From positions 29,248,720-29,312,719 of the forward strand of contig OW028585.1 in the NCBI GenBank assembly GCA_932294295.1: a DNA stretch of 64,000 nucleotides. Direction: 5' to 3'. Each line of letters opens with the position of its first letter. Positions within the stretch are counted from its first letter, which is position 1. The position numbers were made by a program, and so were the translations under genes. Below are positions 21,850 through 32,146 of the stretch, piece after piece. The stretch is from Alitta virens. Its lineage: Eukaryota > Annelida > Polychaeta > Phyllodocida > Nereididae. Below the pieces are notes generated by a model. That model made no database searches. It was not told the DNA's origin and worked only from the letters and a program-made list of their open reading frames with translations.

Positions 21850-22194
21850 ATGACGCCTCGTCTGAGTCGAACACTACTGACTGACGCCACACGAGAGCAG
21901 GTACTCTGCATAACTGAAGTGGTTTTGAACACTCTAGAAAGTAATGTTGAGCTACCTGACAGTGTGTTACACGAGTTAAGCAGGGGCAAGAGAGTACTCA
22001 GGAAAGTGTCTAGAGTAGTCACGGGGAGCGCTACCAGCTTTTGCTCAACCATTAGGATCAGCGCAGACACCAGACGTCAGTTGAAGCAGATTTATATGAC
22101 GCACTACAAGACACTCGTGGAGTTCATAGAACGCTGCGTCCCTCACCTAAAGAAATTATTATCCGATAGAAATGACTCCGACGATGAAATTTAA
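21850..22194 (+). CDS. Small helical Polinton protein of unknown role
   Basis: A 114-residue frame from ATG 21,850 to TAA is intact, mostly helical by composition, with a charged C-terminus ending in an acidic SDRNDSDDEI. It lies between the ATPase and the next unknown gene and overlaps the start of that gene by 25 bases in another frame. Equivalent small proteins are usual at this place in Polintons, but I do not recognise the family. Confidence 0.6.
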   Translation: MTPRLSRTLLTDATREQVLCITEVVLNTLESNVELPDSVLHELSRGKRVLRKVSRVVTGSATSFCSTIRISADTRRQLKQIYMTHYKTLVEFIERCVPHLKKLLSDRNDSDDEI

Positions 22195-22892
22195 CAGGAA
22201 GGTCTACGTAATACCTTGCGAAAAATACGAAAGTATTGTGGAGGCGAATAGAAAGAAGACTTCAGATGAGACAGGACGACTGGTCGCTTCCGCTGCCATA
22301 GGCAGCTCAATGTTCAGCTGAACTCTAAAGCTCACAGGGATAAAGCTCATGCTATATTGAGATTGATCACTCTCGCTGGTGCAGGTGGGAATGGACGAGT
22401 AGATGTGGCTGATTAGGCCGGTCACTACTTCACACTCAGGCGAGCAAGTTCCCTGTACCAGTGGGCCATCACAAGTTTTACTGCCTCCTACTGGAACGAG
22501 ATGTACCTCTTAACCTGATTTCGAATGTCAAATTGAGACGGATATTACACTACATGAAGAACAAGTACACTCACAGCTCAGAGTACTCAGGAGGGGAAGG
22601 AGGGGGAGAAGAAGTAGAAGTAGAAGTAGAAGAGGAGGAGGAGGGAGAAGAGGAAGAAGAGGAAAAAGAGGAAGGAGAGGAGGGAGAGGGAGAGGAAGGA
22701 GAGGGAGAGAGAGTGAGAGAGGGAGATACAGGTGCTCTGAAAATAATTAAAAGGAGCGTCGTTAGAGGCGGTACTACGTCTGGACTGAATAAAAGGAAAA
22801 AAGAGGAGGAGGAGGCGGAGGAGGAGAAGACTGAAGGTAGAAAGAAGAAAAGGAAGAATAAAATTAGCTGGATACGCATCAAAACGGCGTAA
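22170..22892 (+). pseudogene. Polinton protein with acidic low-complexity tail, frame broken
   Basis: An ATG at 22,170 opens KVYVIPCEKYESIVEANRKK, which stops at 22,320. Coding-like sequence goes on in a second frame to about 22,420 and in a third from about 22,461 (HHKFYCLLLERDVPLNLIS) to the stop at 22,892. At least two frame breaks are present. The last part has a long Glu run from purine repeats at about 22,595-22,730, then a basic end. Position between ATPase and integrase is conserved for a Polinton gene. Function unknown. Confidence 0.6.
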
Positions 22893-24116
22893 TGGTACTC
22901 CCTAAAGATATAGATGCATATTTATCGAGACGCTTTTACAATCCGAGATCTCCCGGCAGTTTCACAAGCACAGCTAAGTTACACTCAGTCATTAAGAGGG
23001 AAGGACGCTATAAGTTTCAGTCGGATTGACGATTGGGCCAAATCGCAGGTATCATCACACTGCATAAACAGGCAAGACTAAAACCTACCCAATATAGACG
23101 TGTCATTGCACCGGGTATAAATCACCTCTGGGACAGCGATCTACTCGTGCTGAATGGAGAGAGATTCACGAGAGCGAATGAGGGCATTGCATACATTTTG
23201 GTTACAATTGATGTCTTTTCGAGATACTGTCGTGCTGAGCCGATCACTAGTAAAGGTGGGAAACACGTGTGTGAAGGATTCAAGAAAATATTCGACTCAG
23301 TCTCGCATGCAGACGAGAGTTCTGGTAATGAAGAGTCGGATCATCTACCTCGATTCATAAGGAGTGACAGAGGAACTGAATTCACTAATGTAACTGTCAC
23401 ATCATTAATGCTTGAGAGGAATGTGAAACTCATTTACACCAACACCGAAACCAAAGCAAACTACGCGGAGGCCATGATCAAGTGGCTGAAAAAAAGACTA
23501 TTCCAATTTTTCCAATACGGTAATGCGTACAGGTACATCGACGAGTTTCAGAATATAATATCGTCATATAATCGCACTGTTCATTCGAGCATAGGAGTCA
23601 GCCCATCACACGTCAATAAGGGTAATGAGCAGGACATTTGGGACTACCAGTACGTCACTCAAAATACCTCTAGCCTAGCTACATCATTCAAGAGGGCAAT
23701 TTCCTCCGCTAGGAACAAGAAACAAGGCTTTTACAAATTCGCCATTGGCGACAAGAGTCAGAGTCTCATATCACAGACGAAAGAATTTTTCACGCTCCTA
23801 TGACGAGCAGTTTACTGGTGAAGTGTACACAGTGAGAGCACGAAAATATTCTGACAGTGTAGCCGTTTACTACCTCAAGGATTACGGCGGTGAGACTGTT
23901 GATGGCCCATTCTATTCCAATGAACTGATGTCAGTCCGATTCGACCCAGATGCTTTCTTCAAGATAGAAAAGGTTATCAGGACTAGGGTTGCCCCAGACG
24001 GAAAGAGAGAGAGTCTTGTCAAATATCAATCATGGCCGAGTAAATATAACCAGTGGCTGCCTAGCGATAGTCTCAAGACTCCAGAGAAGAAAAAGAAGAA
24101 GGAAAAGAAGGAGTGA
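22892..24116 (+). pseudogene. Polinton integrase with chromodomain, one stop and one frame break
   Basis: An ATG at 22,892 opens a 45-codon N-terminal part that ends at TGA 23,027-23,029; the same frame continues to 23,803. The DDE catalytic residues sit at the expected spacing: D in LWDSDL, D in RSDRGTEF, and E in NYAEAMIKWLK 34 residues later. A frame change near 23,755 leads into an SH3-like region (QFTGEVYTVRARKYSD) and a chromodomain (FFKIEKVIRTR, SLVKYQSWPSKYNQWLPSDSL in parts), which ends at 24,116 in a Lys-rich tail. The enzyme would insert the element, and the chromodomain would steer it to marked chromatin. Confidence 0.9.
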
Positions 24117-24122
24117 GTTACA

Positions 24123-24584
24123 ATGTTCATTTACGGCGCCAGCGATCAGACTCTTGGAATAAACCCTAACAATAGTGCAGGGAGTTTCACTATTCAGATG
24201 CCTGAGGCATTTAAAGCACCGAAAAATTCAATCCTGAAGGGGCAGTGGTACCTGGGACTTATCGATATTGTCATACCTGCTGTCCCCAACAAGTGGGCTA
24301 AATGGGATGTCATGTACGTGACTTGCACCCAATTGGAGGGCTCAGTAGTGGGTGATGCTTACAGCCCTGTGTTACGATCCATACCGCTGAGTGAAATAAA
24401 AAGACACAACTTTGTATGCCTCCATCCAGTACTTTATGCACCAGTGAGAATGACGGACGTGAGGCACCTGACTATTGAACTTAGGGACTCGAGATGAGAC
24501 TTATTACGTGAACTAGCAGGAGAGACTATACGCCACACCAGGTGTACTTTGGAGCTGATATGGAGGAAAGATACAAATCGCTAG
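24123..24584 (+). pseudogene. Polinton minor capsid (penton) protein, one in-frame TGA
   Basis: From ATG 24,123, six bases after the integrase stop, the protein reads as a single-jelly-roll penton of the Polinton type: IYGASDQTLGINPNNSAGSF near the start (in parts) and HLTIELRDS near the end. TGA at 24,495-24,497 interrupts the frame, and a further 28 codons stay open to TAG at 24,584, overlapping the next gene. The TGA lies where a CpG-to-TpG change of an Arg codon would produce it. The penton occupies capsid vertices. Confidence 0.75.
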
Positions 24585-24967
24585 TAGCTATGAAGGCTGA
24601 ACCGTGGATAGATCATTTCCAGAAAACTGCTGGACACACTAGTTTATGGTCAAAAAAACCGCAACCAATTTTCATCAAACAGAGCAAGAACAAGAACACG
24701 AGTGCGGCCAATAGTGATGATAAAAAAAATCAAGAAAATTTACCTCTAACAGTAGTGTCACCTATTGAGCAGTCAAACGAAATGGCACAGGCAGAGCTCG
24801 CTGGGAAAAATGATAAAAGCTCATTCAGTGAGCACTCAAACTCAGTCAACTCTCAGCGCAAGTCGACGACGCAACGTGTTAAACGCAAGAAGACCGGACC
24901 GAAGAGTGTGCCTAACAAGAAAATTACTAGGATCAAAGACATATTCACTCAGCAAGTCAAGCGGTGA
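24560..24967 (+). CDS. Small basic Polinton protein
   Basis: The ATG at 24,560 gives 135 residues. The N-terminal part has an amphipathic helix (WIDHFQKTAGH), the middle is polar, and the C-terminus is very basic (RVKRKKTGPKSVPNKK) and ends near KDIFTQ. Such a basic virion protein between penton and major capsid genes fits a core or capsid-cementing role, but I do not recognise a family. It overlaps the penton frame end and the beginning of the major capsid region. Intact. Confidence 0.6.
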   Translation: MEERYKSLVAMKAEPWIDHFQKTAGHTSLWSKKPQPIFIKQSKNKNTSAANSDDKKNQENLPLTVVSPIEQSNEMAQAELAGKNDKSSFSEHSNSVNSQRKSTTQRVKRKKTGPKSVPNKKITRIKDIFTQQVKR

Positions 24968-26301
24968 AAAAGTACTAGAATCAACAGACCTCGCCTACGA
25001 GGATACGCTTAATTTGTTCAGCGTACCAGCTAGCAACTTGGGTGTCACTGATGTGAAATACCTGTCGCATAAGCCAGTAAATCAGTTTTCAGCCGAGGGT
25101 GATGCAAAATTCCGTGTACCAGGTGTTGATACTTCGTATGTTGACCTTTCTAATGTCTATCTCTCAACCAGAGTGAGAATAGTGCAAGGTGATGGTTCAC
25201 TCTTGCCATCACTAGATGATGCGACCTCGCCTACAGATACATCCGCCGTGGAGTGTTGGCCCTGTCAACAACTTAGCTCAGGCCTTATGGGATCAAGTGG
25301 AAGTGAGACTTAATGATCGTGTGGTGACAGGTGGACAGACAGGCTACAGTTACAAAGCGTTAATGAATACTCTCTTGGGTGAGACTGAGATGAATGATGC
25401 AGAACTGGAATGTTCAATGTTCCACAAGGACTCTACAAAGTTCATGGATGATGTCAGTCTTCTGACTGGCAGCAATGAAGGATTAAAAAAGAGAGCACTA
25501 GCGACTAGCGGAAGTCAAGCTGTTGAATTACTATGCAAAGTTGATGTTGATGTCTTCAAAGTGAACAAATACCTCTTAAACGGTGTCACCATTGACCTCA
25601 CCCTCACACCCACTTCGAACAGATTCAGATTAAAGAGCGCAAATCAATTAACCACAGATTACAAGGTTGAGATTGTCGATATTACATTAATTCTCAAACA
25701 CGTGACCCCCACACCACTGATTCTACTGGGACACCAGGATGTCATGCTGAAAGAGATTTCACATGCAAAATATTTCTACACCAAAGAAGAGCTAAGAAAA
25801 TTCAACTTAGCAAGAGACACATCATCATATTACATTGAGGATGCTTACAACGGTAGAGTACCGAGTAAAATTGTCATAGGCTTCGTATCTGGCGAATCCA
25901 TGAGTGGTAGTTTAACAAAGAACCCCTACAATTTTCAACACTATGACATAACCTCTATTAATGTGAGTCTATCCGGCACGCCTACACCTGCGGGGCCTCT
26001 GAGTGTCGACTTCACATCTGACAAGTACATCCATTGCTACTCTGAACTCTACAGGGGGAAGCAGAATTGCACCAACAAAGCCAGAATAACCCGTGAGGAA
26101 TACAAAGACGGATACACCTTATTTGTCATTGACTTGGCACCTCAAAATTACACTGAATTCTACCCCGTGACGAGGGAGGGCTGTGTTAGAATAGAATTAC
26201 GCTTCAAATCACCACTGGAAGAATCAGTTGTTATGCTGACTAAAGTGACATATCCCGGACTATTCACTTTTGATTACGCACGCAATCTCTATTTGACGTG
26301 A
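24968..26301 (+). pseudogene. Polinton major capsid protein (double jelly roll), one frame break
   Basis: The capsid-like frame begins near 24,968 (LNLFSVPASN), runs to about 25,250, then shifts to the frame that ends at TGA 26,301 with VTYPGLFTFDYARNLYL. The order of strands, the long insert with RVVTGGQTGYSYKALMNT, and the FTSDKYIHCYSELYRG end part are as in Polinton hexon-like capsids. Length about 440 residues is slightly short of or within the family range. No ATG is visible at the expected start, so the initiation codon may be mutated, or translation may begin inside the preceding basic gene. It forms the capsid shell. Confidence 0.8.
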
Positions 26302-26786
26302 ACACTAATCAACTGTATCAGCTACTCTGGAACGACTCTACTGCATCTTCATACGTTATGGCAATTATACCATCAAATGCTCTGAGGTATGTACGAGCGG
26401 ACAGGTGTGAACGCTGCTACATAGTGAATTGCAATGAAAACTCATACTTACGCGGAGACATCGGCCACTGGATGGTCCTGACCATTCATGGTGACAGAGA
26501 TGAGGACGTGAAGTTGAAGAAGAAAAAGAAGAATGAAGAGTCGAGTCTTGTTGAAGTTTTCGATTCACTGGGAGAGCGGACCTACAATACAGAAATGAAT
26601 GCTTTTATGTCAAAATTTAAATGTCGTCGTGTGTATTCTAAACATTTATCGACCACTCATTGCGGGTACTATGCACTGTTATACGCTTACTACAGAAGCA
26701 GGAAATATAGTTCCGCATGCACGATAAATATACTGAGTGAAATATCTGACGTAAAAAGCCACTGTTTACGCCTATACTCTACATGA
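26298..26786 (+). CDS. Polinton adenain-like cysteine protease
   Basis: The ATG at 26,298 overlaps the capsid stop by four bases. The 162-residue protein has the C5/Ulp1-type catalytic set: His57 in GHWMVLTI, Asp89 in VEVFDSLG and Cys122 in STTHCGYYALLYAYY. A Lys-rich insert lies at residues 72-80. It would trim capsid proteins during virion maturation. The frame is intact. It is the last of the right-arm virion genes before the accessory region. Confidence 0.9.
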   Translation: MNTNQLYQLLWNDSTASSYVMAIIPSNALRYVRADRCERCYIVNCNENSYLRGDIGHWMVLTIHGDRDEDVKLKKKKKNEESSLVEVFDSLGERTYNTEMNAFMSKFKCRRVYSKHLSTTHCGYYALLYAYYRSRKYSSACTINILSEISDVKSHCLRLYST

Positions 26787-27010
26787 CATGTGATTCGCAA
26801 TTATGCAAAAAATAGTGTTGCTACAAATTACGCATTAAAACTGTATTAAAGTCACCCATTACGGGGAACACTGTTGTGTTGAATGTTACACATCTATTTT
26901 GATTTATTTACCGATGTAGTAAATGTATCTACAACACACAGTCATGTTACATCTAACAAATTCAGTTTATACGTAATCTTACGTGCTATCTCATGTACAT
27001 TGTGAGTGCT

Positions 27011-27306
27011 ATAGGTCTTATTATTATTATGTAATGGTAAATGGGGATAAAAGTGTTATAGAGGTACATTGGTAGTGTTTTTTGAAATGTATATATCGTA
27101 GTTGTACAAAAAAAGTGCTAAAAAAGTTAAAGTTAACATCGCTAGATTTCACATGTATAGGCCTTATTACCCTACAATCGCTGCTGAGGATATATGTGTT
27201 ATAGATGTACATTGACTGTGTTTTTTTTTCGAAATGTATATACCGTAGTTGTACGAAAAAACATGAAATAAAGTGCTAAAAAATTAAAGTTAACATCGTT
27301 AGAGTT
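27011..27306. repeat. Two tandem copies of a 146-bp unit
   Basis: 27,011-27,156 and 27,157-27,306 share ATAGG(T/C)CTTATT, GTTATAGA, GAAATGTATATA and GTAGTTGTAC in the same order with about 80% identity by eye. They lie in the AT-rich part after the protease. No gene. Confidence 0.7.
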
Positions 27307-27404
27307 ACTGATTTCGTATGTAGAGGTATGACTTTAAATTTCATCGATATATAATTACTGCAAGAGTAGCAAAAAAGTGACTTACCTTTTTTCTGTAGAG
27401 TGAC

Positions 27405-27530
27405 ATGTTGAAAGTCAAAGTGATGCTTCTTGCCGCTTTCACTGCTGATTTCCTAGGGCTGAACTGTGTTCAGTGTTGTGGAATAATGATGCCTCCTACT
27501 GTCATGCCCCATACTTTTTATACTAAATAA
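27405..27530 (+). CDS. Short ORF with signal-peptide-like start (41 residues)
   Basis: ATG to TAA at 27,405-27,530 encodes a basic start and a hydrophobic LLAAFTADFLGL stretch followed by CVQCC and a Met-rich end. It could be a small secreted or membrane peptide, or chance. It lies in the Polinton accessory region. No homologue recognised. Confidence 0.25.
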   Translation: MLKVKVMLLAAFTADFLGLNCVQCCGIMMPPTVMPHTFYTK

Positions 27531-28125
27531 TTACCCTCGGGGTACAGCACATGGCCGGTGGTCCAGTCGGCCGATGGTCAAGTCGGCCTCAACGCAACCC
27601 ACACGACGTCAGATCTCGCAGGTGACTATCTCGAGTCACGCCGCGGGGTTAGAAGTCTTCCAATCAATAGTATCACACTATGCCCCAGGCACTTGTTCAA
27701 ACGTTTGTTAAACTTTGCTTTAAAAAAAAAAATTATACCAAAAAAAAATTTTTTAATATACTATCACCTCACTCAATTTATTGGTATAGAAGATGTATGA
27801 AAAAAAGGTACTAAAGCAGCTATATAATACTGAGGGAATTAGATATAAAACAAAAAGATTTAATTTGGGAAATCAGAGGCATGAATATTGGGACAGTAAA
27901 TAGAATGAATATAGTTCACAGTTTCGAGTCTAATGAACTCCTTTCATTGTCTAGGGGGGTAGCAATGTGCAAGTCTTTTGTTTTCATTACATAATGCCCC
28001 AAATACTAGTGGTCACGTGTAGGGGTGGGGGTGCTTTCTTGAGGGGGTTTAAGACGCCATAGCGCATTTTTGACTGAGAGAGAGCACACGTAGAATAAGA
28101 ATTGTCACATTTTATTGAGAGAAAC

Positions 28126-28836
28126 ATGGAGAGAATTGAAGTTTTTTTGATACTGAGCATGGCTCTCTGTCATGTGGCAGCATGGACATGCGGTAACCAG
28201 GGTCAGTGCACCTGCACATCTTCAGGTGCAGTACTTTGCAAAGACTCTGCCTCAGCCCCATTTTTCACAAAGGAACACCGAAAGGACAAGACGATGACAA
28301 TCGTGACGAGTGATGGGGAATTCAACATCGAAAGCATTAAGGACACGACAGGATTCACGAGTGTACTGGTGTTGGGGCTTTCCAGCGACCACTGCGGTAT
28401 GATGACTTCTCTCTTCCCCTGGTCACGCTGTACGACTGCTGAAGACATGGCAATTGTGTCAGGTGTGACTGTCACGACCTTGACCATTTCGGCTGTTGTT
28501 AAGACCAAAGGAAATGCAGAGAGCATACATGAACCCACTACTGGATCGAGACACGGCTATGGCACTGGAATGATAGTTTGGACTGTCCTGAGTACCATTA
28601 TAGGAGGAATACTCACATGTTGCATCCTGGTAAGCCTAGTGAACTTGCATGCACGTATCAATAGTCATGCGAGGGCTAACGATCCAGCTTTGTGTGCAAT
28701 TGACTGTTGTTTGAAATGTATGGCTCTGATACTGCTACCTCTACACCTCATTGCCAAGTGTTGTAACTGCACCTGGGGCAATATGCACACAATGGAGAGT
28801 GGTACTCCCCCTACAACGACGTCCTTCACTGTTTAG
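28126..28836 (+). CDS. Polinton cargo: signal-peptide, Cys-rich membrane protein
   Basis: The ATG at 28,126 gives 236 residues: a signal peptide (about 1-22, ILSMALCHVAA), a Cys cluster (CGNQGQCTCTSSGAVLC) resembling the cap of leucine-rich-repeat ectodomains, an extracellular part of about 120 residues, a membrane span at about 155-178 (IVWTVLSTIIGGILTCCILV), then a Cys-rich internal part with a second hydrophobic stretch (CLKCMALILLPLHLIAKCC). It ends in TAG. A paralogue at 44,942-45,706 shares the whole layout and about 250 bases of upstream DNA. I do not know the family. Its place just inside the Polinton right end suggests a virion-surface or host-interaction protein. Confidence 0.7.
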   Translation: MERIEVFLILSMALCHVAAWTCGNQGQCTCTSSGAVLCKDSASAPFFTKEHRKDKTMTIVTSDGEFNIESIKDTTGFTSVLVLGLSSDHCGMMTSLFPWSRCTTAEDMAIVSGVTVTTLTISAVVKTKGNAESIHEPTTGSRHGYGTGMIVWTVLSTIIGGILTCCILVSLVNLHARINSHARANDPALCAIDCCLKCMALILLPLHLIAKCCNCTWGNMHTMESGTPPTTTSFTV

Positions 28837-29093
28837 GTGGGTTTATTTATAAAGAATCTCAAGTGGTATGAGTGTAAATTTAAAGTGCTACTGAGTTGAA
28901 CACCCTCACTCTGTAGTGTTAACTGTTAGGCAGTGGGGGATGATCCATTAAATATGTATTGTGCATGATTGTATGCTAATATCAATTAAATATGTATTGC
29001 TCACCGCTGAGCGCTAATTTTAATGACTGTAGAGATAACTGTGTTTCATCTCGTGGAATGCTTATAGGTTGTGCTTTTTTTTTTTTTCAGAGA

Positions 29094-29378
29094 AGAGATT
29101 TGGCATATGCCTATGCAGGCGTCCTTTTTGGTGTGCTGCGTTTTTTTGTGGCCCCATGGGTGGCTTATAACAGACAACAGGGAATAGATAGACCCTACAT
29201 GGATCCGGAGCTCCATGTTGATCAAGAGGGTGCAGTAATACTACCTCACGTGCACCACCCCCCTGCAGAGGGACACAGGGCGCCCCCTCGAGTTCAACGT
29301 GCTAGGGAGCACAACTGGATAGATCTGGGGAACATAATCGGCTGTAGGCTAAGAAATCACCGTGTTCCCCCTCATTGA
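29094..29378 (+). CDS. Possible downstream exon or small gene in the Polinton right end
   Basis: A T-run ending in CAG at about 29,091-29,093 is a good 3' splice site and is followed by an open frame to TGA 29,378. It encodes a hydrophobic stretch (YAGVLFGVLRFFVAPWVAY) then a polar, Pro/His-rich end. It could be an exon of the membrane-protein gene or a separate short protein (an ATG at 28,992 is in frame). No family recognised, and no counterpart is seen beside the paralogue at 45 kb. Confidence 0.35.
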   Translation, partial: RDLAYAYAGVLFGVLRFFVAPWVAYNRQQGIDRPYMDPELHVDQEGAVILPHVHHPPAEGHRAPPRVQRAREHNWIDLGNIIGCRLRNHRVPPH

Positions 29379-29711
29379 TTGGCTCTGACATTTGAACTTT
29401 TATTTTTTACCTAATGAATGCTATGTCCGAAATGTGCTCATATCATAGTAGTATTTCATTCTTTTACACTCAATTTATGTTTACACTGCTTCTTTTTTAC
29501 ACTTGTTCACCTTTTTGTTTCCGATATGCCCATGACTATGTTTTTTACATGTCTCATGTATTATGTATTGATATTTTTTTACGTACACGTCAATGCGTCT
29601 TGCTTGTCGTGCATATACTTTTTTTGATATACAAATGGCAGAGTGTTTCCTTTTTTACTTGATGATACGACTTGCTTGTCATTAGTACGCTGCTGCCAAT
29701 TGATTAGTGTC

Positions 29712-29762
29712 ACTAGTGGTAGTACTAGTACTAGCGGCAGTAGTAGCAGTAGTAGTAGTTGC

Positions 29763-29845
<83 letters not shown>

Positions 29846-29878
29846 CAGTAGTAGTAGTAGTAGCAGTAGTAGTGATAG
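29712..29878. repeat. (AGT)n microsatellite
   Basis: About 160 bases of AGT/TAG triplets with a few AGC interruptions. The matching poly-Ser and poly-Val frames are products of the repeat. Confidence 0.95.
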
Positions 29879-29879
29879 T

Positions 29880-31364
29880 TTTTGTCTATAAACACTCAGG
29901 TGCTGTGATTTTTTAACCTACACTTCTTAAATTCGATTCTTTTTCATTTACTACCTGTATGGAATGCGAAAAAGGTGTTTTTTTTGCATTAGTGCTAGTT
30001 AGGTTAACATGCCCGCTTTTAACTTACACTTTTTTAATGTCGATTCTTTTTTATTTACTGTTTATCTTTTTTTCTGCATCCAATGTGAAAAAAAATGTGT
30101 TTTTTCGTATTACATGTATCACTGAACATGGTTACTGTTAATTAAACAAAATGTCGATTTTCGTATAGATTCGCTCCTTTCTTTTTTTCTTTAAAAAATT
30201 ATTTGCACTAGATGAAGTGATAAATGACTTCAATATCAGTGTAGAGTGCATCGATAATAGAGTATGTTTGATGAGGAGGTGTATTATCCGATAGCTGATA
30301 GCAACTAACTAATGTATGAAGAAAAAAAATCTACATATCATTCCTCAATGGCTTATGGCCTTTGATTCAAGACATATGCAGTGAGTACCCCAGGTGGCAT
30401 GTATTTGATCTTGAATATTTTTTTTTTTTTTTTCCCGCTCAGAAAACATTACCTTATCTATTGACTAGTTCAATGCACCTTTCCCTAATCGCGATAATAT
30501 GGTGTTCACAGACAGCATCAATACGAGCCTAATGATTCAAGTCTGAGGGTGTATGATACGGCACACTCCCCAGGTGGCAGTGTCACCTAAACGCTTTCTC
30601 TCAGCGGGCCTATAATCAATGTGTTATTGTACATTGAATGGAAGTAAAATCGTTCTTTAAAGGGTTGTATAGTTTAATGATGGGCTGAGGAAAAGAAATA
30701 TTTTACACGTATTCTTTCATTTATAATAAATGAGGAGTAATCATGCTGTGATTATTTTTTTAACTCATTCTTTACACTTTTTGACAGTGGGGGGCTAAAA
30801 AATGTCAATGTTCTTTCATTTTAATTTGAGCTGAGGGATTATGACATAGTAAATTGACGCAAATAGTCGGCTAAACTTTATCACTGTTCGACGATTGAAA
30901 AAATATATTTTGGCCTATATTCTTTAAACTACTGAACTGCTTAAGGATAAAGTATTTTATTATATATTTCAATCAATATTATTTAGCGACCAGAACGGTT
31001 TAATGTTAAAATATTTTGATCTATATTCTTTAAACAGTGGAACAGATCGATGTTTAAAATATTTCATTAATATTCAACCCTTTGCGAATAGAACAGAGTC
31101 TAGTTTCAAAATTAGAAGTAAACTTTCCTACCATTTAACATGTAAAAAATATTTTTTATACGTCGGTGTAAAGCGTAAAGTCGCCATACTTCAATTCACC
31201 TCTGCCTAAATAACTTGTGAGTTTATTTTTATTTTTATACTTCTCATGAAAAAAAGCCAAGTCGGTAAAGAAAAACCCTCTGGTAACTAATGCATAAATT
31301 AGAGTAATTCATGCATTTTTTACTGTCACATGTTCACTCATAATTAACAAAATGTCAAAAATAG
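29880..31364. other. AT-rich right end of the Polinton, no gene recognised
   Basis: T- and A-runs with short chance frames only. No further Polinton core gene is present between the microsatellite and the terminal repeat. Confidence 0.5.
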
Positions 31365-31655
31365 TAAACATTATTCAAACATCAACTCTAAAAAATACCC
31401 CCTAGATATTGTTCAATAAATTAGTCTCATTAATTCATAAAGCACACATGTAAAACCCTCAGGCCATTACATGTGATGACACTTGTCGAAACATCAAAGG
31501 ATCATTTTGTCAAAATTATCATAAAGCATGACGTCGCCTGAGGGCAATTTACAGAGGCCTGGGCTCGGTGGACACAGCTCAGTATGATAACGTGCCCTGG
31601 GGGGCCAAAATCCACCATATTGTGTTATCATCTGGGCCTGTATGTAGTTGCAGCA
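31365..31655 (-). repeat. Candidate right terminal inverted repeat of the Polinton
   Basis: In reverse complement this matches the left repeat at 12,042-12,241, nearly identical over the 75-base centre. It matches the copy at 43,872-44,160 over a longer stretch that includes the inner flank (GTTTGAATAATGTTTAC versus GTTTGAGTAACGTTTAC). The outer end may be at 31,655-31,690. Confidence 0.6.
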
Positions 31656-31689
31656 TATAAATAACAGACCAGGCTGGCCCATGATACTA

Positions 31690-32146
31690 GAAAAGTTAAG
31701 AAAATTAAGTTCTCAGAGAGTGGTTAATAGCAGTAGGGCATAGAGGGACCTGAGCTGTAGGGCAAGAAAGGGAATCAGGAATTAAAGGGAATCAGGAGAC
31801 AATTGTCAAGTTTGAGGGAGCTGAGAATAGGTGACATATTGGTCAATAAGATGTTACAGATTAATTTTGTCAAAATGCATAGAAATATATAAGAATCAAT
31901 CTTTATTTCCTATGAGGTGCTGAATCTACGATTTATTTCTTTATATGTGTGCTATTATTGTTATTATTATATATACTATATTGTAGAATAGACTTGCTTT
32001 ATATATTAGTTCTATACTTTGTAACTTTCCAAATTGTATAATATGTTAATGCCAAAGCATGATGCCGAAGGCCACTATGTCGCTGAATGTAATGCATATA
32101 TATAAAATATATAATTATATTTGATATCAATGCATTAAAAGCAAAT
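31690..32146. other. Short intergenic stretch, nothing recognised
   Basis: AT-rich DNA between the Polinton and the transposase-like fragment. It contains microsatellite-like TATATA runs. Confidence 0.4.

Larger units (their letters stand above)
12042..31655. mobile_element. Polinton/Maverick (about 19.6 kb), nearly complete
   Basis: The interval contains the full Polinton core set: protein-primed family B DNA polymerase, A32/FtsK-HerA-like packaging ATPase, retroviral-type integrase with chromodomain, penton, double-jelly-roll major capsid and adenain-like cysteine protease, plus small proteins. Inverted copies of one repeat bracket it (12,042-12,241 and 31,365-31,655) and are the best candidates for the terminal inverted repeats. 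Left-arm membrane protein and PC4-like gene are plus strand, PolB and its upstream exons are minus, and the right arm is all plus. Lesions are single stops or one-base frame breaks, not large deletions. The exact ends and the expected 6-bp target duplication could not be fixed. The core from 12.4 to 26.8 kb is certain, the outer limits are inferred. Confidence 0.85.

Noticed and set aside
22571..22882. Minus-strand Ser/Pro-rich frame opposite the acidic Polinton protein
   Set aside because: Shadow of the purine-rich coding strand; the plus strand fits the gene order.
23027..24497. TGA recoding (both the integrase and penton stops are TGA)
   Set aside because: The integrase TGA lies beside a CpG-containing codon and the penton TGA fits CpG decay; the other genes use TGA as a normal stop.
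29643..29916. Poly-Ser and poly-Val proteins
   Set aside because: Translations of the AGT microsatellite.
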